Program-made: the position numbers and the translations under genes
Shown: piece by piece, positions 9,093 to 18,494 of the stretch
How positions within the stretch are numbered: position 1 is the stretch's first letter
How the letters are laid out: the number at the start of each line of letters is the position of its first letter
Notes under the pieces: model-generated
The model's database searches: none
What the model was told of the DNA's origin: nothing
What the model saw: the letters and a program-made list of their open reading frames with translations, nothing else
Assembly (NCBI GenBank): GCA_004555655.1
Contig: SFHJ01000005.1
Coordinates: forward strand, 16,991-80,990
Length of the DNA stretch: 64,000 nt
Reading direction: 5' to 3'
From: Clostridiales bacterium
GTDB taxonomy: Bacteria; Bacillota; Clostridia; Oscillospirales; Oscillospiraceae

Positions 9093-10661
9093 TTACTGTG
9101 CGGACTGCGCCATCACGTTGTAGAGTGCCACATCGTCGAGCTTCGTCGTCAGCTCATATTTTGCCGCGATCTCGTCTTCCAGCGTCGCGGAGAACTCGCT
9201 GAGATAGTCGCTCTCGGCCACGGTGCGCCAGTGGATCTCTTCGCCCACGGCGGAGAAGTACATCACATGGTAGCCGAACTGCGTCTTGACAATGCCGACG
9301 TCTCCCACCTGGCGCGCAGCGTCAAAGCACCAGTCGTTGAACTCGTCGACCATCTGGCCGGGATAGACATCGGTAATGAGACCGCCGTTTGCAGCGCTGC
9401 CGTCGGCACTGTTGTCCACGGCAAGCTCGGCGAAGCTCTCCTCGGTCGATTCGCCGTCAAGCCACTGCTGTAAAATCGCCTCTGCCTGTGCCTGTGCCTG
9501 CGCCCAGGCCTCGTCGGTGTACGTGCCGTCCTCATTCTGCTCTGCCGGGACGATGAGAATGTGGCGGATGTCGATGTTCGGCACATCGAGCTTCTGCACG
9601 CGGTTGGCTTCATATTCCTCGGCGTGCGCGTCGTAATAGGCGCTCACGTCGTCGTCGGTATACGTGTGCGCGTCGACCAGCGACTGCAGATACGCCGAGG
9701 CAAGGAGATTCTCCGCGACGGCATTGGTGTAGTCCTGCACCGTGACGCCGGGGCCGAACTGCAGCTGCAAAAATTCGTCGGCGCTCTCATAGCCGTAGCC
9801 CACGGCGGCCTCGGACAGGTTTTCTGCAAACGTATCGATATACGCCTGATCCTCTTCACTGAGCGCAAAGCCTGCGGTCTCGGCCTCCTGCGCCAGCGCC
9901 GCGATGTGGTGGAACATCAAAAAGGCCCGGTCAATAAACTGCTGCTGCCATGTAACGTTTTCTCCGTAGAGCTGCTCGTCAAGGCCCAGCGACGTATCCA
10001 TGAAGTAGGCCAGGTAGCTGCCGTAGGCGTTGGCAAAGGCATAATACTGCTGCCAGTAATACAGGCCCATGCCGCGGTTGGTGAGCTCGCGGTTGCCGCA
10101 GGTGGCGACAACGCTGCCGAGCACCCGATCGGTCAGCTGTTCGGCCGTAGCGGTATACGAGGTATAGCCGTAATCATTGGTGTGCACAACGGGGCCCTCC
10201 GCAGCGGCGGACGCATCAGGCGTCTGCTGCGGCGCATCGTCAACCACACTCTCAGACGCGGGCGTTTCATCCGGGGTCTGCTCCGTCCTGGCGCCGGGCA
10301 GCAGCCACACGATCAGCGCGGCCACGATGGCAATGACGAGTACGCCTGCCACAATGCCGAGCACGATCTTTTTCGCGCCGGATTGTTTGGCCTTCTTCTG
10401 CGCAGCGAGTTCGTCGGCAAAATACTGCCCGGCCTGCTCGCAGCCGTTCAGCGCCTCACAGCCGGCGCACGGCTCGGACCGTCCGCAGCTCTTGACCGGC
10501 TCGGAGGCCTCCCCGGTCTCTTCGGCTGCTTCTGCGGCAGTTTCCGCCGCTTCCGCCGCTTCCGCCGCTTCGACCGTCTCGTCTTCCGTCTGCGGCTTTC
10601 CGCAGACAGGGCAAAGGGTGACGCCGTCTTCCAGTTCGGCGCCGCAATACTTACAGTTCAT
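9093..10661 (-). CDS. Membrane-anchored PpiC/parvulin-type foldase with N-terminal zinc ribbon
   Basis: A 522-residue protein. A cytoplasmic zinc-ribbon has CKYC and CPVC pairs at residues 3-20, followed by an Ala/Glu-rich linker and a second cysteine cluster (CGRSEPCAGC, about 74-83). One transmembrane helix lies near 105-130 (IVLGIVAGVLVIAIVAALIV). The extracellular part has a SurA-N-like helical region (about 180-360), then a parvulin domain starting IDIRHILIVP and ending FGYHVMYFSAVGEEI. This is a probable peptidyl-prolyl isomerase and secretion foldase. The N-terminal zinc ribbon is unusual for classical PrsA lipoproteins. Its helical region is clearly related to the next gene upstream (10710-11531). 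Confidence 0.87.
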   Translation of the reverse strand: MNCKYCGAELEDGVTLCPVCGKPQTEDETVEAAEAAEAAETAAEAAEETGEASEPVKSCGRSEPCAGCEALNGCEQAGQYFADELAAQKKAKQSGAKKIVLGIVAGVLVIAIVAALIVWLLPGARTEQTPDETPASESVVDDAPQQTPDASAAAEGPVVHTNDYGYTSYTATAEQLTDRVLGSVVATCGNRELTNRGMGLYYWQQYYAFANAYGSYLAYFMDTSLGLDEQLYGENVTWQQQFIDRAFLMFHHIAALAQEAETAGFALSEEDQAYIDTFAENLSEAAVGYGYESADEFLQLQFGPGVTVQDYTNAVAENLLASAYLQSLVDAHTYTDDDVSAYYDAHAEEYEANRVQKLDVPNIDIRHILIVPAEQNEDGTYTDEAWAQAQAQAEAILQQWLDGESTEESFAELAVDNSADGSAANGGLITDVYPGQMVDEFNDWCFDAARQVGDVGIVKTQFGYHVMYFSAVGEEIHWRTVAESDYLSEFSATLEDEIAAKYELTTKLDDVALYNVMAQSAQ

Positions 10662-10709
10662 AGCTTTACTCTTCTTTCTACCGCGCTGCGCGCGGTGGTA
10701 TATTGGTAT

Positions 10710-11531
10710 TCATTTTGCTTCAAACAGTCCCGCGGGCTCATAGAGCACAATGGCGTCGTAATCGACCTGAAACAGGTACGGCTCCGTCAGACTGAGAAAC
10801 AAATTCTGATACTGCTCGCTGCGCAGATCATCCGCCGCCTCGCCGAGCGCCTCACTCTCACTCTGGCAGTCGGCATAGTCGGCCTCGTGCAGATCGCGGT
10901 ATGCCGCAGCGTCCTCGCCGGAAACATCAATCGCCTCATACACCTCGTCCGAGTATGCGGACGCCAGATGCGTGTCGTACAGATACTGTGCAAAGCTCTC
11001 GCGCGTGGCCGCAGGGCCGAACGACGCGCGCAGATACGCGTCGGTGTCGCTGTAGCCCTGCTCCTCCGCAGCCTCGTCAAACTGCGAAAGCACCCGCTCA
11101 TACGCACTCTGGTAGTCCTCCGGCAACATAAAGTCCGCCGCGCGCGCGGCCAGAGCCATGGAAACGGTGTCGCGCACGGTGATAAGCGTGCGCTCCAGAA
11201 AATAGTCCTGCCAGGTGCGCGTATCGTCGTACATCTGCCTGTCCGGCCGCACGGACGCGTCGAAGCCCGGCAGATTTTCGCCCACGGCGTTTGCAAAATA
11301 GAAATACTCGCTCCAGTAATAGTAGCTCAGATCGCGGTTTGTCAGCACAAAATCGCCGCAGGTCACGACCGGCGCCTGCGCGGCCGTCTCGCGCCGGTGC
11401 CGTGCAGCCGCGCCGAGCACAAGCCCCGCGACGCTGCACACCAGCAGCACGATCACGAGTGTCAGTACAATGGCCGTCTTTCTGCTGCGGCTCTTGGGTG
11501 TCTTGCGTACAGGCAGTTCCTGCTGTGTCAT
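10710..11531 (-). CDS. SurA-N-like membrane protein lacking a PpiC domain (paralogue of the adjacent foldase)
   Basis: A 273-residue protein. One N-terminal membrane anchor (IVLTLVIVLLVCSVAGLVLG, about 22-41) is preceded by Lys/Arg residues. The extracellular helical region resembles residues about 180-360 of the neighbouring foldase: shared runs include VVTCG/VATCG, LTNR, YYW near an aromatic-rich stretch, and FGP. No parvulin catalytic domain follows. I chose ATG 11531, with GGGAGGG upstream; the longer open frame upstream re-reads the opposite-strand miaB region. It may be a chaperone-only partner of the foldase (inference). Confidence 0.78.
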   Translation of the reverse strand: MTQQELPVRKTPKSRSRKTAIVLTLVIVLLVCSVAGLVLGAAARHRRETAAQAPVVTCGDFVLTNRDLSYYYWSEYFYFANAVGENLPGFDASVRPDRQMYDDTRTWQDYFLERTLITVRDTVSMALAARAADFMLPEDYQSAYERVLSQFDEAAEEQGYSDTDAYLRASFGPAATRESFAQYLYDTHLASAYSDEVYEAIDVSGEDAAAYRDLHEADYADCQSESEALGEAADDLRSEQYQNLFLSLTEPYLFQVDYDAIVLYEPAGLFEAK

Positions 11532-11679
11532 ACAGTTCCCTCCCATATCTTGAGACAGTGTACCATACCCCCGCGCCATTTGCAATCGCTGCAGGCCGTT
11601 AAATATCTGAACAATTTCTGAATTTTGCCGCGCGCGCCCAAACGGACGGTGAAAAATAAAGGAAAACAAATCACAATCG

Positions 11680-11708
11680 TTGAAAATCCGCGTTTTCTCT
11701 GTTATAAT
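11680..11708 (+). promoter_or_regulatory. Promoter of the miaB-mutS-mutL run
   Basis: TTGAAA (11680-11685) and a consensus TATAAT (11703-11708) are separated by 17 bases, 36 bases before the proposed miaB TTG start. It is the only strong promoter seen ahead of this co-directional gene run. Confidence 0.88.
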
Positions 11709-11744
11709 AAACTGCTGAGTTTCGAAAATCGGAGGACGCGCAAA

Positions 11745-13148
11745 TTGGAACGCAAAACCACCGTCATCGCGCAGGACGATCTGCGCCGCCAGCAGGAGAT
11801 CTGCGAGCAAATCAAAAACGGCTTTCTCGCGCAGGGCGTCACGCCGCGCGCATTTGTCGACACCTATGGCTGCCAGCAAAACGAGGCGGATTCTGAGCGC
11901 ATCCGCGGCATGCTGCAGGCATGCGGCTACGCCATTGTCGACACCGAAGAGGGCGCCGACTGTATCGTCATCAACACCTGCGCCATCCGCGAGCACGCCG
12001 AGACGCGCGTGTACGGAAACGTCGGCGCGCTGGTGCACACCAAGCGGCGCCATCCAGGGCAGAAAATATTCCTGTGCGGCTGCATGATGGGGCAAAGCCA
12101 GGTCGCGCAGCGGATCAAAGAGAGCTACCGCCACGTCGACGGCGTGTTCAATCCGCACCAGCTCTGGCGATTTCCGGAGCTGCTGCAATATGTACTGAAA
12201 ACAAATAAGCGCGTATTTGCCACCGATGATTCCTCCGGCAACATCGCGGAGGGTCTGCCGGTCGTGCGCGCATCCAAGCTCAAGGCATGGGTATCGATCA
12301 TGTACGGCTGCAACAATTTCTGCTCGTACTGCATCGTGCCGTATGTGCGCGGGCGTGAGCGCTCGAGACAGCCGGAGGAAATCCTGGAGGAAGTGCGCGG
12401 CCTCATCGCCGAAGGCTACAGGGACATCACGCTGCTTGGTCAGAACGTTAACTCCTACGGCAAGGATCTGGATACCGGCGTGGACTTTTCCGATCTGCTG
12501 GCCCGGATTGCCGGGCTGCCCGGCGAATTCTGGCTGCGCTTTATGACCAGCCACCCCAAGGACGCTGGCAAAAAGCTCTTTGAAACCATGGCGAGCCATG
12601 ACAAGATCGCCAAGCAGCTGCACCTGCCCTTCCAGTCGGGCAACGACCGCGTTCTAAAGCAGATGAACCGCCACTATGACAGCGCGCAGTACCGCGAGCT
12701 GGTGCGCCAGGCGCGCGCGGCGATGCCGGAGCTGGTTCTCACGAGCGACGTGATCGTGGGCTTCCCCGGCGAGACGGCGGAGGAATTTGAAGACACCATG
12801 CGCTTAATTGAAGATGTGCGCTACGATGCGCTCTTTACCTTTATCTTCTCGCCGCGTCCGGGCACACCGGCTGCCAAAATGGAGGACCCCACACCGAAGG
12901 AAGAGAAAAACCGCCGCTTTGACCGGCTGTGCGACGCGCAGAACCGCATCTCGCTGGAGATCCATCAGGCCTACATTGGAAAGACGGTGCGCGTGCTTGT
13001 CGATGGCCGCGAGGACGATGTGCTCACCGCGCGCACAGAGGGCGGGCGGCTGGTGCGCCTGCCGGGCGATGACGATCTCATCGGCACGTTCCAAAGCGCG
13101 CGCATTACCGGCTGCACGACGTGGTCGCTCACCGGTGAACTGGCCTGA
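11745..13148 (+). CDS. miaB: tRNA-2-methylthio-N6-dimethylallyladenosine synthase MiaB
   Basis: Radical-SAM methylthiotransferase that converts i6A37 to ms2i6A37 in tRNAs reading UNN codons. It has 467 residues. An N-terminal UPF0004 domain carries the auxiliary-cluster cysteines (TYGCQQNEAD, INTCAIREHAE, LCGCMMGQ). The radical-SAM motif is YGCNNFCSYCIVPYVRG, and a TRAM domain is at the C-terminus. I place the start at TTG 11745: GGAGG lies 9 bases upstream and the promoter fits. An upstream ATG at 11625 would precede the promoter. It works after MiaA, whose gene is 5 kb downstream in the same run. Confidence 0.95.
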   Translation: MERKTTVIAQDDLRRQQEICEQIKNGFLAQGVTPRAFVDTYGCQQNEADSERIRGMLQACGYAIVDTEEGADCIVINTCAIREHAETRVYGNVGALVHTKRRHPGQKIFLCGCMMGQSQVAQRIKESYRHVDGVFNPHQLWRFPELLQYVLKTNKRVFATDDSSGNIAEGLPVVRASKLKAWVSIMYGCNNFCSYCIVPYVRGRERSRQPEEILEEVRGLIAEGYRDITLLGQNVNSYGKDLDTGVDFSDLLARIAGLPGEFWLRFMTSHPKDAGKKLFETMASHDKIAKQLHLPFQSGNDRVLKQMNRHYDSAQYRELVRQARAAMPELVLTSDVIVGFPGETAEEFEDTMRLIEDVRYDALFTFIFSPRPGTPAAKMEDPTPKEEKNRRFDRLCDAQNRISLEIHQAYIGKTVRVLVDGREDDVLTARTEGGRLVRLPGDDDLIGTFQSARITGCTTWSLTGELA

Positions 13149-13180
13149 TCGGGCCAAACTTTACAGAAAGAGGCGCTTTT

Positions 13181-15784
13181 ATGGCAGAACTTACGCCCAT
13201 GATGCAGCAATACCGCCAGATCAAGGCGCAGAATCCCGACTGCATTCTCTTTTTCCGTCTGGGCGACTTTTATGAGATGTTCGACGAGGACGCGCGTCTG
13301 GCGTCAAAAGAGCTGGATCTCACGCTCACTACGCGCGACCGCAGCAAGGACAAGGCCGCGGACGACAAAACGCCCATGTGCGGCGTGCCGTACCATTCGT
13401 CCGAGAGCTATGTGGCGCGGCTTGTCGCGCGCGGCTATAAGGTTGCCATCTGCGAGCAGATGGAAGACCCCGCGCTGGCCAAGGGCCTTGTGAAGCGCGA
13501 TATCATCCGCATTGTAACCCCAGGCACCGTGACGCAGAGCTCGATGCTGGAGGAGACGAAGAACAACTATTTTGCCTGCCTGTACGCAGAAGACGGCGTA
13601 TGGGCTGCGTGCTTCTGCGACGTGTCCACGGGCGCGTTCAGCGCCACGCGCCTTTCCGGCGCAAATGCCGCGCAGGCCGTCTGCAACGAGCTGTCGGGCT
13701 TTGCCCCAGCGGAGGTGCTGCTCGGCGGCGAGGCAGAAAAAAGCGAAGAGGTGACCGGGTTTTTTCGTGAGCGGCTACGCTGCTGCGTGACGGCTGCGCA
13801 CGCCGACACGTTTGACTATGACCTGTGCGCGGGCGCGGTGCGATCGCAGTTTGACGCCGCGTCGCTGCCCACCGCCGTGACGGAGGACCGCTGCATGATG
13901 GTCGCCGCAGGCGCGCTTCTGCGCGCGCTGCGTGAGACGCAGAAATGCGACCTCGGCCACATCCGCGAGCTCGAATTCTACCTGAGCGGCAAATTCATGA
14001 CGCTCGACCTCACGGCCCGGCGCAATCTGGAGCTCACCGAGACGCTGCGTAGCAAGGATAAGCGCGGCAGCCTTCTGTGGGTGCTCGACAAGACCAAGAC
14101 CGCCATGGGCGGCAGGCTTCTGCGCTCGTGGATGGAACGGCCGCTTTTAAACCCCGCACAGATCACGCGCCGGCTTTCTGCCACGCAGGAGCTGGTCAAA
14201 AAGACCGTCGACCGCGAGGAACTTATTCTGTCTTTAAAATCCGTCACGGATTTTGAGCGCGTCATGGCGCGCATCGCCACTGGCACGGCCAACTGCCGCG
14301 ACCTTGTGAGCATGGCGCAGGGCGCGCAGGCGCTGCCGCAGATCAAGGCCAGACTATCCGGCATGGAGTCTGCGATTCTCAAAGCCCTGTATGAAAGCCT
14401 CGACACGCTGGAAGACCTCTCATCCAGGGTGCTCGCCACCATTGTCGACGACCCTCCGTTTGCACTGCGCGAGGGCGGGCTCATCCGCGACGGGGCAAAC
14501 GAGGAAATCGACCGCCTGCGCGATATCCAGTCCGGCGGCAAGCAGACGCTTCTGGATATTGAGACGCGCGAGAAGGAAAAGACCGGCATCCGGAACCTGC
14601 GCGTGGGCTATAACCGCGTGTTCGGCTACTATATTGAAGTTGCCAAGGGTCAGCTCTCGCTCGTGCCAGGCAGCTACATCCGCAAGCAGACGCTCTCCAC
14701 CGGCGAGCGCTACATCACAGAAGAGCTCAAGGAGCTGGAAAACACCATTCTCACGGCCAAGGACCGGCTGGCAAGTCTGGAGTATGAGCTGTTCGTGCAG
14801 CTGCGCACCGAGCTTGCCGCGCAGGCTGCGCGCGTACAGGCCGCCGCGCAGGCCGTCGCGCAGCTGGACGTTCTGTGCTCGTATGCCGCCGTGGCCGTAC
14901 ATAACCACTACTGCAGGCCCGAAATCGACCTCTCGGGTGAAATCTCCATTACCGCAGGCCGCCACCCCGTAGTCGAGCAGGTATTAAAGGATTCGCTGTT
15001 CGTGCCCAACGACACGCAGCTGGGCACGCCCGACTGCCGCGTGGCCATCATCACGGGCCCCAACATGGCAGGCAAATCGACCTACATGCGTCAGGTGGCG
15101 CTCATCGTGCTCATGGCGCAGATGGGCTCGTTCGTTCCGGCAAAGTCGGCGCGCATCGGTGTGGTCGACCGGCTCTTTACCCGCATCGGCGCTTCGGACG
15201 ATCTGGCCTCGGGCCAGTCGACATTCATGGTCGAAATGAACGAGGTGGCCGATATCCTCAAAAATGCCACGCCGCATTCGCTGCTGATTTTAGACGAAAT
15301 CGGCCGCGGTACATCCACCTTCGACGGCATGGCCATCGCCCGGGCGGTGCTCGAGCATGTGGCGGATGCGAAAAAGCTGGGCGCAAAGACGCTCTTTGCC
15401 ACGCACTACCACGAGCTGACCGCCATCGAGCAGGAACTCTCAAACGTCAAAAACTTCAACATCGCCGTCAAAAAGCGGCAGGGCGACATGATCTTCCTGC
15501 GCAAGATCGTCCCCGGCGCGGCTGACGACAGCTACGGCGTGGAAGTCGCCAAGCTGGCGGGCCTGCCCGACAGGCTCATCGCCCGTGCGCGGCAGATTTT
15601 GAAAGAACTCGAGTCAGGCGCTCCCTCTACCGTGCGCGAAGTGTCCGCCGCGGCGGACGACCAGATCTCGATGCTCGACATGCACGACGGCGAGCTGCGC
15701 CGCGCGCTGGAGGCCGTCACGGTTGAAACCCTGACCCCGATTGAAGCGATGAACGTTCTGTACAAATTAAAGCAGCTTCTGTAA
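13181..15784 (+). CDS. mutS: DNA mismatch repair protein MutS
   Basis: Recognises mismatches and small loops and recruits MutL using ATP. It has 867 residues, normal for the family. The mismatch-binding motif DCILFFRLGDFYEMFDEDA (Phe-x-Glu) is at about 19-37. Core and clamp domains follow. The ATPase has Walker A TGPNMAGKST and Walker B LLILDEIGRGTSTFDG, and there is a C-terminal helix-turn-helix region. AAAGAGG precedes the ATG. It sits 32 bases after miaB and shares the run with mutL. Confidence 0.98.
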   Translation: MAELTPMMQQYRQIKAQNPDCILFFRLGDFYEMFDEDARLASKELDLTLTTRDRSKDKAADDKTPMCGVPYHSSESYVARLVARGYKVAICEQMEDPALAKGLVKRDIIRIVTPGTVTQSSMLEETKNNYFACLYAEDGVWAACFCDVSTGAFSATRLSGANAAQAVCNELSGFAPAEVLLGGEAEKSEEVTGFFRERLRCCVTAAHADTFDYDLCAGAVRSQFDAASLPTAVTEDRCMMVAAGALLRALRETQKCDLGHIRELEFYLSGKFMTLDLTARRNLELTETLRSKDKRGSLLWVLDKTKTAMGGRLLRSWMERPLLNPAQITRRLSATQELVKKTVDREELILSLKSVTDFERVMARIATGTANCRDLVSMAQGAQALPQIKARLSGMESAILKALYESLDTLEDLSSRVLATIVDDPPFALREGGLIRDGANEEIDRLRDIQSGGKQTLLDIETREKEKTGIRNLRVGYNRVFGYYIEVAKGQLSLVPGSYIRKQTLSTGERYITEELKELENTILTAKDRLASLEYELFVQLRTELAAQAARVQAAAQAVAQLDVLCSYAAVAVHNHYCRPEIDLSGEISITAGRHPVVEQVLKDSLFVPNDTQLGTPDCRVAIITGPNMAGKSTYMRQVALIVLMAQMGSFVPAKSARIGVVDRLFTRIGASDDLASGQSTFMVEMNEVADILKNATPHSLLILDEIGRGTSTFDGMAIARAVLEHVADAKKLGAKTLFATHYHELTAIEQELSNVKNFNIAVKKRQGDMIFLRKIVPGAADDSYGVEVAKLAGLPDRLIARARQILKELESGAPSTVREVSAAADDQISMLDMHDGELRRALEAVTVETLTPIEAMNVLYKLKQLL

Positions 15785-15803
15785 TCTTGCAAGGAGGCCC
15801 GAT

Positions 15804-16508
15804 ATGGCCCGAAAACCTTCCCATTCGCTGCAGTGCGGCCTGACAAAGGCCGAGACGATCGCAGGCTGGTGCTATCTGCCGTTCTATCTGGTGCTGCTGA
15901 GCGCGATCATCCAGTATGTGTTCCGCTGGCTGTCGCTGCCGCTGACGGAGCTGACGCTCAATATCGTCTACTTCGTCGTGAACCTCACGGCGGTGCTCAT
16001 CATCTTCCGCCGCTTTTTGCGCCAGCGCTTCTTTGGCGGCAGCTTCTGGCTGTACGTGCAGTCGGTCATTCTGGGCTTCGTTCTCTACTACGCGTCGACC
16101 TATCTGATCGATCTGGCAGTCAACCTGCTCGGCGGGACGATGACGCTCTACAACAACAATACCATAGCCGGGCTTGTGGACACGAACTACTATGTGATGC
16201 TGTTTATCACCATCATTCTGGCGCCCGTGATTGAAGAAACGCTCATCCGGGGGCTGGTGTTCGGCTCGGTTCACGGCGTTTCGCGGCCCATGGCCTACAT
16301 TCTCTCCTGCATTATTTTTACGCTCATGCACAGCTGGCAGTATTTTGGCGCATACCCGCTTGGCTCGGTGCTCTTAAGCTGCCTGCCGTATATCCCCGCG
16401 TCTGTCGCCCTTGCCTGGGTCTATGAAAAATCCGGCACGATCTGGGCATCCATTACCCTGCACGCGCTCATCAACGCCATTTCCTTCGGCGTTCTGCGCC
16501 TTGGCTGA
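15804..16508 (+). CDS. CPBP (CAAX/bacteriocin-processing) family intramembrane metalloprotease
   Basis: A 234-residue membrane protein with about six predicted transmembrane segments. It carries the CPBP/Abi catalytic motifs: VIEETLIRGLVFG (EExxxR, about 145-157) and FTLMHSW (FxxxH, about 173-179), plus a later histidine in ITLHALINA. These families cleave peptides inside the membrane; substrate unknown. It lies between mutS (19-base gap) and mutL (14-base gap), probably co-transcribed, but no link to mismatch repair is evident. Confidence 0.87.
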   Translation: MARKPSHSLQCGLTKAETIAGWCYLPFYLVLLSAIIQYVFRWLSLPLTELTLNIVYFVVNLTAVLIIFRRFLRQRFFGGSFWLYVQSVILGFVLYYASTYLIDLAVNLLGGTMTLYNNNTIAGLVDTNYYVMLFITIILAPVIEETLIRGLVFGSVHGVSRPMAYILSCIIFTLMHSWQYFGAYPLGSVLLSCLPYIPASVALAWVYEKSGTIWASITLHALINAISFGVLRLG

Positions 16509-16522
16509 AAAGGAGAATCCCA

Positions 16523-18469
16523 ATGCCGAAAGTTATCCAGCTCGATCCGCATGTCGCTGACCTCATTGCCGCCGGCGAGGTGGTCGAGCGGCCCGCGTCC
16601 GCCGTCAAGGAGCTGGTGGAAAACGCCATCGATGCGGGCGCAAAAACGGTTACAATAGAAATAGAAAACGGCGGGATGCGCTATATCCGCATCACCGACG
16701 ACGGCTGCGGCATGCTGCCGGAGGATGCGCGCAAAGCGTTTTTGCGCCACGCCACCAGCAAACTGCGCACCGCCTCCGACCTCGCCGCCATCGGCACGCT
16801 GGGCTTTCGCGGTGAAGCGCTGGCCGCCATCTCGGCCGTCTCGCGCATCGATCTTCTCACGCGCGCGGTTGGTGCGGACGAGGGCGTGAGTCTGCACCTC
16901 GATGCGGGACAGATCACGTCCGAGCAGCCCGTTGGCTGCCCCGAAGGTACAACCATTATCGTGCGCGAGCTGTTCTACAACACGCCCGCGCGCATGAAAT
17001 TCATGAAGTCAGACTCGGCCGAGAGCGCGGCTGTCTTTGCCGCCGTGCAGCAGCAGTCGCTTGCGCACCCGGAGATCTCCTTCCGCTTCATCAGGGACGG
17101 GCAGGAGCAGCTGCACACCGCGGGCGACGGCGAGCGTATGGGCGCGATCTACGCCATCTTTGGCCGCGAGCTGTCAAAAAACATGCTCCCGGTCGACAGC
17201 CACTGGGAGAATATCCGCGTGCGCGGCTATGTCAGCGCGCCCACCGCCACGCGCGGCAACCGTTCGTATGAAATGTTCTTTGTGAACGGGCGGTTTGTGA
17301 AGTCGCGGATGCTGGGCGCCGCTTTGGAGGAAGCCTATAAAAACCAGATCATGACGGGGCGCTTTCCTGCGTGCGTGCTGGAGGTGCAGCTGCCGGTGCA
17401 GGCCGTGGACGTAAATGTCCATCCGGCCAAGACGGAAGTGAAATTTCTCTCCGAGCGCGCGGTGTTTGACGCGGTGCACTACGGCGTACTGTCCGCGCTG
17501 GGTAAGGCCACCGGGCGCCCGGAAATGAAGCTGCCCGAACAGGAGCGCACACCCGTGCCGCAGCCGGCGCCCACCATACCCGAGGCGCGCGCCGCAGCCG
17601 CGCCGAAGTCCGATTTCTGGAAGGCCATGCCCGCCGCGCAGCTGCGCAGGCAGCTTGACGCGCAGCAAGAAGCGCCGCAGTCCGCGGCCAGGCAGCCCAT
17701 CCGCCCCGCCGCGCAGCCGGTGCGCGTGTTTGCCGACGAGCCCGCCTTCGCGCGTGAGCCGGTGGTCGCCTCTCCCGTCATGCTGCCCGCGCGCGAGGTG
17801 CCTGTGCAGCCCGATGCGCCGCAGAAGGCGGAGGCTTCCAGTCCGGAGCCCGCGCCCCAGCCCGAAGTTGAACCCGGGCAGCAGACGCTTTCCCTGCCCG
17901 AGCAAAAATGGCGCGTCGTGGGCGAGGCCATGGATACCTATATCATCGTCGAGCAGGGCGACACACTGTTCTTCATCGACAAGCACGCCGCACACGAGCG
18001 GATTCTTTTTGAAAAACTCAAATCGCAGAAGCAGGGCGTGATGATGCAGCTTCTCATGGAGCCCGCGTTTGCCGAGCTGTCGCAGCCTGAGGCCGCCGCG
18101 GCCATGGAGCATCCGGCGCTTCTCACGCAGCTCGGCTTTGCGCTGGAGGAGTTTGGCGGCGGGACGCTGCGCATCCGCCAGATCCCGGCGGAGCTCGACC
18201 TGCCCGCCGCGCAGCAGGTGCTGCAGGCCGTCACGGGAAAGCTGCTCTCGGGGCAGAATATAGACCCGGGCGCAGTGCGCGACGAGCTGCTGCACACCAT
18301 CGCGTGCAAGGCTGCGATCAAGGCGGGATATCACACCGAGCCTGCCGAGCGCGAGCATCTTGTGCGCGAGGTGCTCACCCGCGACGATATCCGCTGCTGC
18401 CCGCACGGGCGGCCTGTCTGCATCGCGCTCACAAAAAAGCAATTGGAAAAGCAATTTAAACGCGCGTAA
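16523..18469 (+). CDS. mutL: DNA mismatch repair protein MutL
   Basis: GHKL-ATPase that couples MutS to strand incision. It has 648 residues. The N-terminal ATPase contains IAAGEVVERPASAVKELVEN, ITDDGCGM and GFRGEAL. A Pro/Ala/Gln-rich linker spans about 335-450. The C-terminal dimerisation/endonuclease domain carries DKHAAHERILFE, a variant of the DQHA(x)2E(x)4E nuclease motif found in bacteria lacking MutH. RBS AAAAGGAG precedes ATG 16523. It directly precedes miaA. Confidence 0.97.
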   Translation: MPKVIQLDPHVADLIAAGEVVERPASAVKELVENAIDAGAKTVTIEIENGGMRYIRITDDGCGMLPEDARKAFLRHATSKLRTASDLAAIGTLGFRGEALAAISAVSRIDLLTRAVGADEGVSLHLDAGQITSEQPVGCPEGTTIIVRELFYNTPARMKFMKSDSAESAAVFAAVQQQSLAHPEISFRFIRDGQEQLHTAGDGERMGAIYAIFGRELSKNMLPVDSHWENIRVRGYVSAPTATRGNRSYEMFFVNGRFVKSRMLGAALEEAYKNQIMTGRFPACVLEVQLPVQAVDVNVHPAKTEVKFLSERAVFDAVHYGVLSALGKATGRPEMKLPEQERTPVPQPAPTIPEARAAAAPKSDFWKAMPAAQLRRQLDAQQEAPQSAARQPIRPAAQPVRVFADEPAFAREPVVASPVMLPAREVPVQPDAPQKAEASSPEPAPQPEVEPGQQTLSLPEQKWRVVGEAMDTYIIVEQGDTLFFIDKHAAHERILFEKLKSQKQGVMMQLLMEPAFAELSQPEAAAAMEHPALLTQLGFALEEFGGGTLRIRQIPAELDLPAAQQVLQAVTGKLLSGQNIDPGAVRDELLHTIACKAAIKAGYHTEPAEREHLVREVLTRDDIRCCPHGRPVCIALTKKQLEKQFKRA

Positions 18470-18494
18470 TATGCCATTGGGAGGAGGCCGGGTC

